Shown piece after piece: positions 1 to 9,029 of a stretch of 64,000 bases of DNA. Numbering within the stretch: the first letter of the stretch is position 1; every line of letters begins with the position of its first letter. The notes under the pieces were generated by a model. It was not told the origin of the DNA. It saw nothing but the letters and a program-made list of their open reading frames with translations, and made no database searches. Source of the stretch: Arthrobacter sp. ZGTC131 (lineage in GTDB: Bacteria; Actinomycetota; Actinomycetes; Actinomycetales; Micrococcaceae); contig NZ_PJIK01000006.1 of NCBI RefSeq assembly GCF_002929275.1, positions 142,119 to 206,118 of the forward strand, given 5' to 3'. The position numbers were made by a program, and so were the translations under genes.

Positions 1-2094
1 CTATTCGGCGGGGACGTCCTGGACCGGGCGCGGACTGTGCTCCGGCAGTCGGAGTATCTTTCCACCCGGTATCACGTCGTCGTCGCCAACCCCCCCTACA
101 TGGATGCCCGCAACATGACCGCAGGACTCGTCGACTTTCTGCAGCTGTATTTTCCGAGGGCAGCCTCGGGAATGGATATCGCGTTTCTTGGCCGGTCAAT
201 GCATTCAGTTGTTGCCGGAGGGCGTATTGCCCTTGTCACCATGGATAGCTGGCTGGGCAATGCTGAAGGTGCCGGGACCCGGGAGATGCTCCGTGCGGGG
301 GCAAGGATACATGCCTGCCTCCACTTGGGGCCCCGGGCATTCCCGGAAATTGACGGTGAAGTAGTTCGAGTAGCCGCTGTCATCATTGAACCTGGGGAAA
401 GGAACACCAGTGGTCCTTCCGTCTTCATCGATGCGACGGGCGGAGTGTCCGAGGTGGAAAAACAGGAAGTAGTCCGGCGAGGACTGAACCGATACATACG
501 GAACCCAGATTGGTTCGATGCTTTTCCTAGCCGTGTCCTAACGGCTTATGGAGCCACAGCAGACGTTCGTCGGATGTATGTAAGCGGACGGCGGATGGCA
601 GAAGTCGTCGATGTGAGAACTGGCCTCCAAACCGGAGACAACGAGCAATTCTTGCGACTTTGGACGGAGGTGTCAGCAGCAACCATCCGGAGAACGGCGT
701 CTGGACAGGGAAGGTGGGTGCCATACGTCAAGAGCCGAATCCCGCGCCGATGGTATAGCGATAACGACTTTGTTGTGGACTGGCAGGATAACGGTACCCG
801 CATCAGGCGGCACACCAGCGCAGTTCTCCGAAACGAAGCCTACTATGGGCGCCAGGGTATTTCATTTAACGGCCTTTCGAAAAAACTTGCAGCTCGTTTT
901 GTGGATAAAGGAGCAATCTTTGACCAGAAAAATTCGATGGTTTTCGCTCCTTCCGATATTGATGATTACGTATTTCTCGCAATGCTCAACTCTAGTGCCG
1001 CAGAAGAATTAATCAACGCCATATCGCCATCGGGATTCGGAGTTGGGGCAATGCAGAAGATGCCGCTTCCTGACGTCGATGACTCTGTTCGTCAAGATAT
1101 CCTTTCTGATGCCAAGCTTTTGGTTGAGATGGTCCAGGAAAGCAGTGCTGAGGAAGAAACTTCGCTGCGATTCGAAAGCCTGCCCCTAGCTACCCAGCAG
1201 TCGAATATGTCGCTCCGCGAGGCCGCCGGCGCGCTCTTCTTGGGCACTGCCAATGCCAAGAAAAAAATTGTAGAAACAGAGGTCCGGCTGGATAAGCGCT
1301 TTTCCGAGATTTTCGGTATCAGTGCCTTTGCCGACGAACCCCTTGGCCGGGAGGAAATGGCTGAGGAGGCTTCACAGGCGATTCGAGCGCTAGTGTCCTA
1401 TTCTGTTGGTTGCATGTTTGGCCGTTACAGCCTCGATACTCCTGGTCTGGTGTTGGCGGATCAGGGTGACACGTTGGCGGAGTATTTGGCGAAGGTGCCG
1501 TCGCCGTCGTTCGTGCCGGATGAGGATAACGTGTTGCCGGTGCTGTCTGATGCCTGGTTTGAGGATGACATTGTCGAGCGGTTCCGCGAGTTCTTGAAGG
1601 TGTCTTTCGGGGTGGAGCATTTTGAGGGGAACCTTCGCTTCGTCGAGGAGTCTCTGGGCAAGGACATCCGGAGGTATTTTGTGCAGGACTTCTACAAAGA
1701 CCACGTCCAGCGGTACAAGAAGCGTCCGATTTACTGGATGTTTTCCTCTCCGAAGGGTTCCTTCAATGCACTGATCTACATGCACCGGTACCGGCCGGAC
1801 ACGGCGAGTGTGGTACTCAACGACTATTTGCGTGAGTTCCAAGCGAAGCTGCGTGCACGCCGCGTGCACCTGGACCAGGTGTCGGCTTCGACTGTCTCTT
1901 CAGTGAAGGAGCAGACTAAAGCACGTAAAGAGTCGGAGTTAGTTGGGAGAACACTGCTCGAGTTGGAGGAGTGGGAGCAGAGCGTGCTTTACCCGCTGGC
2001 AACGGAACAGATCGAGATTGACCTGGACGACGGGGTCAAAACCAATTACCCCAAGTTCGGTGCAGCTCTAAACAACAAATACACGGGATTCTAA
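1..2094 (+). CDS. pglX: BREX adenine-specific DNA methyltransferase PglX, 5'-truncated by the window edge
   Basis: The frame is open from base 1, so the gene starts upstream of the window; about 697 codons are visible. PglX is the N6-adenine methyltransferase of BREX phage defence and methylates host sites so that self DNA is spared. The adenine-methylase motif IV appears as NPPYMDARNM at about base 88, followed by the family's MDSWLG and HLGPRAFPEIDGEVV segments. The PglX-specific motif KRPIYWMFSSPKGSFNALIY lies near base 1720. The SAM-binding motif I would be in the missing N terminus. Full-length type I PglX is about 1200 aa, so roughly the C-terminal 60% is here. The stop codon abuts the next ORF, indicating co-transcription with brxL. 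The start at base 37 that a gene finder would choose is artificial. The family call is secure. Confidence 0.93.
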   Translation, partial: LFGGDVLDRARTVLRQSEYLSTRYHVVVANPPYMDARNMTAGLVDFLQLYFPRAASGMDIAFLGRSMHSVVAGGRIALVTMDSWLGNAEGAGTREMLRAGARIHACLHLGPRAFPEIDGEVVRVAAVIIEPGERNTSGPSVFIDATGGVSEVEKQEVVRRGLNRYIRNPDWFDAFPSRVLTAYGATADVRRMYVSGRRMAEVVDVRTGLQTGDNEQFLRLWTEVSAATIRRTASGQGRWVPYVKSRIPRRWYSDNDFVVDWQDNGTRIRRHTSAVLRNEAYYGRQGISFNGLSKKLAARFVDKGAIFDQKNSMVFAPSDIDDYVFLAMLNSSAAEELINAISPSGFGVGAMQKMPLPDVDDSVRQDILSDAKLLVEMVQESSAEEETSLRFESLPLATQQSNMSLREAAGALFLGTANAKKKIVETEVRLDKRFSEIFGISAFADEPLGREEMAEEASQAIRALVSYSVGCMFGRYSLDTPGLVLADQGDTLAEYLAKVPSPSFVPDEDNVLPVLSDAWFEDDIVERFREFLKVSFGVEHFEGNLRFVEESLGKDIRRYFVQDFYKDHVQRYKKRPIYWMFSSPKGSFNALIYMHRYRPDTASVVLNDYLREFQAKLRARRVHLDQVSASTVSSVKEQTKARKESELVGRTLLELEEWEQSVLYPLATEQIEIDLDDGVKTNYPKFGAALNNKYTGF

Positions 2095-2142
2095 ATGACG
2101 GCGCTTTCAGATGACGAACAGCGCGAGGATAAGGGCGACGCC

Positions 2143-4245
2143 ATGGATGATCTTGATCAAAAGATCAACAACGTTTTTGCTGGTTCTGTTGTGCGCAAGG
2201 ACCTGGTGAAGACCGTCAAAGGCAACGCAATCGTCCCGTCGTACGTTTTGGAGTACCTGCTCGGACAGTACTGTGCGACTGACGACGAGGCCACAATCCA
2301 GGCCGGAATCGATTCAGTCCGCCGAATTCTTGCTGACCACTACGTACACCGCAATGAGTCGGAGCTTGTTCGTTCGACGATCCGGGAACGCGGCCGTCAC
2401 AAGGTCATCGACAAGATTAGCGTGACACTGAATGACAGGGACGACGTTTATGAAGCGTCGTTCGCCAACCTCGGGATATCTCGGGTGCTGGTTGACTCGT
2501 CCACCGTCAAGCAACATCCGAAGCTCCTAGTCAGTGGCGTCTGGTGTCTAGCTGACGTTGAGTACGACCATCCCCTGGATAGTAAACAAATTCCTTGGAT
2601 CCTTGGTTCGTTGAAGCCGATCCAGCTGTCTAACTTCAACGTGAATCAGTACCTCGCGGCACGCGCTGAGTTCACCACGGAGGAGTGGGTGGACCTCTTG
2701 ATACAGTCCATTGGCTTCAGCCCCGAGTTGTTCAATCGGCGCGCCAAGCTGACTCAGCTGGTGCGGCTCATCCCATATTGCGAACGTAACTACAACCTCG
2801 TGGAGCTGGGGCCGAAAGGCACCGGCAAGTCCCACATATACTCCGAATTTTCACCTCATGGCATGCTCATCTCGGGCGGTGAGATCACGGTGCCCAAGCT
2901 GTTCGTGAATAACGCCAACGGACGACTCGGCCTCGTTGGCTACTGGGACACCGTCGCGTTCGATGAGTTTGCCGGCAAGACAAAGAAGACGGACAAAGCG
3001 CTCGTCGACATCATGAAGAACTATATGGCCAACAAAACGTTCTCGCGAGGAGTTGAAACTCTTGGTGCTGAAGCATCCATGGTCTTTGTTGGGAACACTC
3101 AGCACACGGTCCCGCACATGCTCAAGCACGCTGACCTCTTTGACGAGCTGCCGCCGTCGTACCATGACGCCGCGTTTCTCGACAGGCTGCACCACTACAT
3201 CCCTGGATGGGAAGTAGACATCATCCGCGGCGAGATGTTCTCCTCTGGCTATGGTTTCGTGGTCGATTACATTGCCGAAATCCTGAAGTCGCAGCGGGTG
3301 TATGACTATTCAGACCGGTATAAAGAGCACTTCGTGCTGTCGTCCGACATCTCGACACGGGACCGCGACGGGATCCACAAAACGTTCTCTGGTCTAATGA
3401 AAATTCTCTACCCCCATGGGCAGGCGACAGCAGAGGAGATTGAGGAGATCCTGCAGCTCGCCATAGAAGGCCGCAAACGGGTGAAAGACCAAATTCTCCG
3501 CATCGATAAGACGATGTCCCCCGTCAGGTTTGGATACGAGACGCTCGAAGGGGAGTGGCGTGATGTAGCCACGGCAGAAGAGCTGCTGTATCCAACAATC
3601 TACTACCGAGGGACTGACGGGCGAGCACCTGGAGGAAATGCCGCTGGGCAGGGCACGGACGCCGGTTCAAGCACTGAAACCCAGAATAAGCAGGGATTGG
3701 CTGGAGAACCGGCCCGGGAAGACGGGTCTCGAAACCCCGAGCTGGGAAAGATGCTGACGTTCCAAAATGGCCAAACCGGCGCGAGCTACGAGGCGATCTT
3801 CGGCCCTTATCTCGACGGCGCGACCAGCGTCGTTATTGAGGACCCGTACCTCAGAGCGAGTCATCAGATGCGGAACCTGATTGATTTCGTAGCAACATGG
3901 GCAAAAAGAATTCAGCCGGGCGACGAGGTGACTTTGTTAGTAAAGACTGTTCAAGATGGGGATCCAGGCTATGCGCAAAAACAACTTGGAGACCTCCTTC
4001 AAATCAAAGGGTCCGTCGAGGCTGCAGGCATCAAAATGGACGTCCAACTCGTTGAGGCGGCCGCTCTCCATGACCGTTGGGTGAGGATAGACACCGGCTG
4101 GGACATTTCTCTGGGCCGAGGACTTGACATCTTCGAGAAGCCGGAAAAGTCCTTTGAACTTGGACAGAGCGTCCAAGAGTTCCGCAAAGTTCGATCATTC
4201 AACGTGATCTATCAGCGCACTTCCGTTTCCAAGCGCACCAGCTAG
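2143..4245 (+). CDS. brxL: BREX Lon-like AAA+ ATPase/protease-fold protein BrxL
   Basis: BrxL is the Lon-like AAA+ component of type 1 BREX. The N terminus LDQKINNVFAGSVVRKDLV is the family's conserved beginning, and the nearby VKGNA..VPSYVLEYLLGQYC also matches. Walker A is GPKGTGKSHIY (about base 2812) and a Walker B-like WDTVAFDEFAG follows at about 2945. The C-terminal LTFQNGQTGASYEAIFGPYL resembles the MIT-like domain plus tail usual in BrxL. The frame is open from an ATG at 2095 directly after the pglX stop. I prefer the ATG at 2143 because AAGGG lies 7 bases upstream and the conserved family N terminus begins there; the longer form would add 16 non-conserved residues. In most type 1 BREX loci pglZ sits between pglX and brxL, and it is absent here. 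Confidence 0.93.
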   Translation: MDDLDQKINNVFAGSVVRKDLVKTVKGNAIVPSYVLEYLLGQYCATDDEATIQAGIDSVRRILADHYVHRNESELVRSTIRERGRHKVIDKISVTLNDRDDVYEASFANLGISRVLVDSSTVKQHPKLLVSGVWCLADVEYDHPLDSKQIPWILGSLKPIQLSNFNVNQYLAARAEFTTEEWVDLLIQSIGFSPELFNRRAKLTQLVRLIPYCERNYNLVELGPKGTGKSHIYSEFSPHGMLISGGEITVPKLFVNNANGRLGLVGYWDTVAFDEFAGKTKKTDKALVDIMKNYMANKTFSRGVETLGAEASMVFVGNTQHTVPHMLKHADLFDELPPSYHDAAFLDRLHHYIPGWEVDIIRGEMFSSGYGFVVDYIAEILKSQRVYDYSDRYKEHFVLSSDISTRDRDGIHKTFSGLMKILYPHGQATAEEIEEILQLAIEGRKRVKDQILRIDKTMSPVRFGYETLEGEWRDVATAEELLYPTIYYRGTDGRAPGGNAAGQGTDAGSSTETQNKQGLAGEPAREDGSRNPELGKMLTFQNGQTGASYEAIFGPYLDGATSVVIEDPYLRASHQMRNLIDFVATWAKRIQPGDEVTLLVKTVQDGDPGYAQKQLGDLLQIKGSVEAAGIKMDVQLVEAAALHDRWVRIDTGWDISLGRGLDIFEKPEKSFELGQSVQEFRKVRSFNVIYQRTSVSKRTS

Positions 4246-4257
4246 CCGAGGAGATTC

Positions 4258-5985
4258 ATGCCCATCTCTTATCGTTCCATCCTCGGGGTCGAGCCCACCG
4301 ACTCACTCGTCGACGAGGTGGAGCGCGTTGTCAACGAGTGGCTCACGAGCAAAGGTCTGCCCGTAGTCACGGAAGCGGGAACGCTATTTAACAACGGCAG
4401 GGAGATTTCTCGCGCGGACTGGGTCAACGGTCACGTAATGAGTCGTCGGTGGCAGCTCCGGGAACACTGGGATGAGCCCAGGTGGTTTACCGGCGTGCGC
4501 GCAGAGAACAGGATTGCGGTGACTTCAATCACCGTAGTCCGTGGTGAGGATCAGGCTCGACTGTGGGTGGACATCGACAGTCCAACTTTGCGTTACACAA
4601 ACCGGCACGGCGACGAGGTCCTCGAGACCCAGCAGTCTGGAACGCCCCGTGTCATCAAAGCTCTCATCGAGGCAGTGGAGACCAGTGATGGATCTGCATT
4701 ACCTTTCTCCGATCCCCTGATCATCGCAAGCCGAACGCATCTGGAAGAATTACTGACCATCCTGCAGGATGAAAGGCGGATCGGCGCCGCGTTTGTCACC
4801 ACCCCTCCGGACGGCGTCACATCTGCCGAGTGGGCACAATCCACAAAAGAAATGATTCACGGCACTGAAGGCATGGCAACGAGCTACATCCTGGACCCAG
4901 GACTGCTCTCCTCGTTCAACGCCGTTGCGAAGACGCATTGGCTCCGCGCTGGATCCCTGCGCACGTTTTTGCCAGCTGCAAAGCTTGGCGATCTGTCGGA
5001 TGCATATCGCCACAAGTTCTTATCACAGCACCGCATCGTTACCGCTAACGCCCGCGGTCTGTCTCGAATGCTCCGCAACTCAGAGGTACGTCGCCTCTCA
5101 CAGCTTCGGTTGCCGGCGACACTTCGGGAGGTTGACTACGGGCTGCTTCGCAGCCAGCGCTTCCAGCCGCTCGCCGACTTTCAGGAGCTGGAACGCGAAA
5201 ACGAGAATGCTCAGGCCTCTGGAAATGTAGAAGATCTTATCGCGCTCAATGCAAAGCTGGCCGCGCAACTCCAAGGCCAACAACATGACGCTTTGGTGGC
5301 TTTGGAGGAAGCTGTCCGGCTAATGGAAGAAGTCGACGATCTAAAGGAAACCATCCAGGTGATGGAGCTCGAGTCGGCAGAACTGGCCGCCCGAGCAGAG
5401 ACCTCTCAAGACCTGGTTGATGCTCTACGCCGCCGACTGATAAACCTGCAGGCGGTAGGGGACGCGTACGCGCCTCTGGATGAGTCGGAAAGGACGGCCT
5501 ACCCCGATTCGTTCTATGACCTTTTGGAAAGGATTGGCGAGTTCGACCGCATTCGCTTCGTGGGCCGAAAGGATCCGGCCCTTGCTTTGGACGAGCATCC
5601 CAACATAGCCATTGCTGTCCATAAGGCCTGGGATGCCCTCGCTGCATTCCACGATTATGCAAACCTGACGGCCAATGGCACGTGGACTGGAGGAGGCCTT
5701 TATCAGTACATCAACGACGGCGGCCACCGCGGCCGTTCTCGCGTCTTAGGGTACAGGCCCACGGAAAGTGAAACCGTGCAGAGCAATCCCAGGATGATGG
5801 CCGAGAGGACCGTGAGTGTGCCTCCGGCTGCTTCGCCAAGCGGGACGATTGTTATGACGACGCATATCGCCTTACTAAACGGCCGTGCCGGCGCGCCGCG
5901 TATGTACCTCCATGACAGTGCCCAATCGGATGGCTATGTTTACATCGGATATATAGGTGAACATTTGACGACGGCTAGATACTGA
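4258..5985 (+). CDS. BREX-linked hypothetical protein with central coiled coil (575 aa)
   Basis: I do not recognise a named domain. The ATG is preceded by GAGGAG at good spacing, 12 bases after the brxL stop, so it is very probably in the BREX operon. Residues 1-300 look like a mixed alpha/beta globular region. Residues about 305-400 are rich in Glu, Leu and Ala with heptad character (LAAQLQGQQHDALVALEEAV and on) and are probably coiled coil. The C-terminal 120 residues form a separate domain that ends in beta-rich sequence (VYIGYIGEHL) after an aromatic/glycine stretch (WTGGGLYQYINDGG). There are no membrane segments. Its place between brxL and a type IV-like restriction gene suggests a BREX accessory protein; that role is inferred from position only. 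Confidence 0.8.
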   Translation: MPISYRSILGVEPTDSLVDEVERVVNEWLTSKGLPVVTEAGTLFNNGREISRADWVNGHVMSRRWQLREHWDEPRWFTGVRAENRIAVTSITVVRGEDQARLWVDIDSPTLRYTNRHGDEVLETQQSGTPRVIKALIEAVETSDGSALPFSDPLIIASRTHLEELLTILQDERRIGAAFVTTPPDGVTSAEWAQSTKEMIHGTEGMATSYILDPGLLSSFNAVAKTHWLRAGSLRTFLPAAKLGDLSDAYRHKFLSQHRIVTANARGLSRMLRNSEVRRLSQLRLPATLREVDYGLLRSQRFQPLADFQELERENENAQASGNVEDLIALNAKLAAQLQGQQHDALVALEEAVRLMEEVDDLKETIQVMELESAELAARAETSQDLVDALRRRLINLQAVGDAYAPLDESERTAYPDSFYDLLERIGEFDRIRFVGRKDPALALDEHPNIAIAVHKAWDALAAFHDYANLTANGTWTGGGLYQYINDGGHRGRSRVLGYRPTESETVQSNPRMMAERTVSVPPAASPSGTIVMTTHIALLNGRAGAPRMYLHDSAQSDGYVYIGYIGEHLTTARY

Positions 5986-6037
5986 GCCTGGAGTCCGATA
6001 CGCGCACCTGACGACATTCGATCTGAGAGAGGCGCCA

Positions 6038-7891
6038 TTGGAAATTCAGCCGGAGAAACAGAACCTTGACCAGACTTTCTCCAACACGGTGTACCACATC
6101 GATTTTTATCAGCGCAGCTACAAATGGGGCGAGGAACCGGTTCAGCGTCTTTTCGATGACATCTTGTATGAGTTCGAAGAGTCCTGGAAAAAGAACCCAG
6201 ATCTTGACGCCAACCGGGCAAACATTGACTCGCACTACCCTTGGTACTACTTGAACACGTATGTGACCAACACCGTCGGTGGCCGGGTTTATGTAGTCGA
6301 CGGGCAACAGCGGTTAACGACGCTGACGTTGACGCTTATCAAACTCGCGCATATGGCTCAGGAGTATGAGTCACAGACTCGACCGTGGCTCGAAAACCGG
6401 ATTGCTGGGCACTCAGGCATGGAGCGATCCTTCTGGATGAATCACGAAGGACATGTCCAGGTAATGAGGGCACTGCTTGAAGGGGAAGAACTGTCCTCGA
6501 TTGACGTGAGTTCAGGAGTGACTGCGGAGAACCTGGTCAATAACTACCAGACAATTTCCCAAATCTTGGATGCGAAAATCCAGGGCAAGCGCAAGTTTGA
6601 GGTCTTCGTCCACTACTTCTTGTTCCGGCTTGTGCTGATCAATCTTTCCGTCGACACGACGCACGTGCCCATGGTTTTCGAAGTCATCAACGATCGAGGT
6701 GTGCGGCTCAAACCTCACGAAATTCTCAAGGGAAAGTTGCTAGGACAGATAGACAAAGGCGAGCTAGCCACGGGGCGTTTTAATGAGCTTTGGGATGGGC
6801 AGGTAGAGAGCCTTAACCGCTTTGGCGCCGACACCATCGATAGCTTCTTCCGGTCATGGCTCAAAGCCAAGTTCGCTGACACCCGAGGACTGGGAGTCCG
6901 CTTTGACGGCGACTACCACCGGGAAATGTTCAAGAAGGACATGAACGATACGCTCCATCTGGATCACAATGCCTCGGCAGTCAAGGCATTCCTCAAAAGT
7001 GATTTCCAGTACTTTTCAAGCTTGTATCACCGTATTCGTGCTTTGGCGGAGACTGAGACGGGCGACTTCCCGGCGGTGTTCTTCAACGGCCGCCTTAACG
7101 ATCTCGACTCACAGATGCAGTTAATCATGTCAGCTTGCACAGTTGATGATCCCGAGGAAGATGAAAAGATCTCTTTGGTCTCAGAGGGATTAGATCGAGC
7201 TTTCTCCTTGCTGAGGCTGCAGGGCCAATACGATTCAAACGAATTTGTCGGCCGTATCTACGAGATCAGTGCAGCCATCAGAAACCAGCCTGCGGATAAG
7301 ATTCGGCACTTGATGGATCAGCAACTTTTGGCCGAGCTCGAGGAGCGTAGGAAGACCGGCACGACCGAGCTTTTCAGTTACCAGCTCTTCCGTTCGATAA
7401 GCGTAGACAGGTTGACAAGCCGGTTTGCTCGCTACTTCTTCGGCCGTGTGGAGCGGTACCTGGCTCAGGGTATGGGCCGGGGTATGAAGCATCCTATATA
7501 CGACCTCGTTTCGAGGACAGGTGCCAAGAGCGGTTTTCACATCGAGCATGTGCTTTCACGCAACGATGCGAACGTCGCACTGTTCGGTGGGAACGAGGAG
7601 TTCTTCGAGGTGGAGCGAAACCGTCTGGGAGCCGTGCTCTTGCTTAGAGGGCGGGATAACATCTCAAGCAGTAACGAGCCTTACGATGACAAGCTCAGAT
7701 CCTACGCCAACACGTTGTATTGGAATGAAACTCTCAGAGATGACACCTATAAGAGCAAACTCGACTTCCACGAGTTTATCCGCCGTGAAGGGCTAAAAGT
7801 TCGTCCCCTTGCCGGCTTCGGGCCTGATGAAGTCGAAGAGCGTCACAGGTTGCTTTTTGAGTTGTCTAGGCGCATCTGGGACGTTATGTAG
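6038..7891 (+). CDS. GmrSD-like type IV restriction protein (DUF262 + DUF1524/HNH)
   Basis: 617 aa starting at TTG with GAGAGG 6 bases upstream; no ATG fits the family start better. The N-terminal DUF262 domain has the characteristic Q.R.YKW motif (FYQRSYKWGEEPVQRLFDDI) and the VVDGQQRLTTLTLTLIKL signature, a DNA-sulfiredoxin/ParB-like NTPase fold. The C terminus has the DUF1524 HNH-like nuclease motif HIEHVLSRND followed by a NRLGAVLLL segment. GmrSD-family enzymes cut DNA carrying modified cytosines and need NTP. BREX loci often carry such genes (for example BrxU) as a second layer against phages with modified genomes. The position directly after BREX genes on the same strand supports that pairing. 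Its substrate cannot be read from sequence. Confidence 0.87.
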   Translation: MEIQPEKQNLDQTFSNTVYHIDFYQRSYKWGEEPVQRLFDDILYEFEESWKKNPDLDANRANIDSHYPWYYLNTYVTNTVGGRVYVVDGQQRLTTLTLTLIKLAHMAQEYESQTRPWLENRIAGHSGMERSFWMNHEGHVQVMRALLEGEELSSIDVSSGVTAENLVNNYQTISQILDAKIQGKRKFEVFVHYFLFRLVLINLSVDTTHVPMVFEVINDRGVRLKPHEILKGKLLGQIDKGELATGRFNELWDGQVESLNRFGADTIDSFFRSWLKAKFADTRGLGVRFDGDYHREMFKKDMNDTLHLDHNASAVKAFLKSDFQYFSSLYHRIRALAETETGDFPAVFFNGRLNDLDSQMQLIMSACTVDDPEEDEKISLVSEGLDRAFSLLRLQGQYDSNEFVGRIYEISAAIRNQPADKIRHLMDQQLLAELEERRKTGTTELFSYQLFRSISVDRLTSRFARYFFGRVERYLAQGMGRGMKHPIYDLVSRTGAKSGFHIEHVLSRNDANVALFGGNEEFFEVERNRLGAVLLLRGRDNISSSNEPYDDKLRSYANTLYWNETLRDDTYKSKLDFHEFIRREGLKVRPLAGFGPDEVEERHRLLFELSRRIWDVM

Positions 7892-7903
7892 GAAATTGCT
7901 GCC

Positions 7904-8134
7904 GTGGGGGAGCAGGGATTGCTATGCAAAGTGCTTGCTCCGTCCACGGTCATGGAACGGGCCATCGTAGGGCGTCAATTTGCGGGCCTTGCTGCTTCGG
8001 CCGGCAAGACCTGGTCAGTAATTGTCCGTGGCAAATATACGGGCACAAACATAAGGATCTGCATTGAAGCGGTACCAGATAACAAGGCTCGGACCGTGGT
8101 CATCGACTGGAAACGACGAAATGGTAGAGACTGA
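7904..8134 (+). CDS. small hypothetical ORF (76 aa), GTG start
   Basis: Starts 12 bases after the restriction gene stop with a GTG. No recognised domain; about half the residues are hydrophobic but there is no clear membrane segment. It overlaps the next ORF by 14 bases, and that ORF overlaps a third by 4, so the three may be a short translationally coupled string. Equally, they could be debris of a larger gene at the junction between the BREX cluster and the decayed dehydrogenase. Confidence 0.3.
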   Translation: MGEQGLLCKVLAPSTVMERAIVGRQFAGLAASAGKTWSVIVRGKYTGTNIRICIEAVPDNKARTVVIDWKRRNGRD

Positions 8135-8300
8135 TCTCTCTTGGCAGCAGGCATTGCAGTTTATGTCGGGTGGTGCCATGAACATCGATTACGCTCTAGC
8201 AAGTCTGGATCACTCGCACACGTACACATTTCATGACAAAAACGGCAGTCTGTGTTTGCTCAGGGAGTACACGGTGACCGAGCATGATGACGGGCCATGA
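8121..8300 (+). CDS. small hypothetical ORF (59 aa)
   Basis: ATG start within the end of the preceding ORF; it ends in an ATGA overlap with the following one. Residues such as LSWQQALQFMSGG and HSHTYTFHDKNGSLCLLREY look like a folded alpha/beta domain rather than random translation. No family is recognised. The overlap pattern on both sides is the main support. Confidence 0.35.
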   Translation: MVETDLSWQQALQFMSGGAMNIDYALASLDHSHTYTFHDKNGSLCLLREYTVTEHDDGP

Positions 8301-8572
8301 ACGGTGATGTGCTTCTAGCACCAGCAGGCGTGGACGCTGCGTTGCTGGCGGATCTTTCCCTGGCCGATCTGAAGGAATACGGAAGGACCGCGGACCGCGA
8401 CGATCTGCTGAGGTGGCGGTGGCTCGCCTACGAGGTGGACCCGCAGCTGCAGTTCGACTATCCCGCTATGTCAGATACATCCCTTCCGGCCACTTCGGCC
8501 ATGATCAGGGCCGTGCGCGCCGCCGACCACGAGAGACCGCACGTAACCCGGGCGAGTACAAGCTCGCGGTAG
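8297..8572 (+). CDS. small hypothetical ORF (91 aa), probably cut at its 3' end
   Basis: Begins in an ATGA overlap with the preceding ORF. The first 60 residues are acidic with a regular Leu/Ala pattern (LLADLSLADLKEYGRTADRD) and could be a real helical protein. The last 25 or so residues are Arg/Ser/Thr-rich and run into low-quality sequence next to the dehydrogenase remnant, so the natural C terminus may have been lost. No family recognised. Confidence 0.3.
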   Translation: MNGDVLLAPAGVDAALLADLSLADLKEYGRTADRDDLLRWRWLAYEVDPQLQFDYPAMSDTSLPATSAMIRAVRAADHERPHVTRASTSSR

Positions 8573-8618
8573 ACAGGTTTTCCCAGGCCTTGGCGGCGGC
8601 GGGAACAGCAGCGGGAGT

Positions 8619-8891
8619 GGCTCGGAAGTCGGCGAAATCGTGGAGGGGCTGGAAGCTGGTGACAACATCGTCGTCGAACCCTAGTTTGTGGACGGCGACC
8701 GCGACTTGTGCCAGGCGGGCAACTACCACCTGTGCCGGCAGATGGGCTTCATCGGGCTGTCCGGCGGCGGGGGAGGGCTGAACGTTGTGGACGCGCGGTG
8801 AGTGCACCCCATCGGCGACATCCCGCTGGACGAGGCGGCGCTGATCGAACCGCTGTCCGTGGCGCACCACGCGGTAGAGATGTTCCTATAG
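8619..8891 (+). pseudogene. remnant of a zinc-dependent 2,3-butanediol-dehydrogenase-type gene, 5' part
   Basis: One frame reads as the catalytic-domain part of a medium-chain zinc alcohol dehydrogenase: GSEVGEIVEGLEAGDNIVVE, FVDGDRDLCQAGNYHLCRQM, GFIGLSGGGGGL, then VHPIGDIPLDEAALIEPLSV and AHHAV. It is interrupted by in-frame stops after IVVEP and before VHPIG (where the family has Trp), and by a third stop at 8889-8891. The first 80 or so residues of the family are missing. Homology ends at AHHAV (about 8876), just before the helicase gene. The matching C-terminal part is found 7.3 kb away at 16238-16488, on the same strand and in the right order. Confidence 0.82.
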
Positions 8892-9029
8892 ACAACAGAG
8901 TGTCGAAAATCGTACTCAGTGGTCTGCAGGGGAAGATGGCTGTATGGAATTGCCGGTCACACGACGACATCGATCTCCCCAAGATCAACCAAATCCGGGG
9001 CAGATCACTACGAGAGAGGTCCGCGTCTG

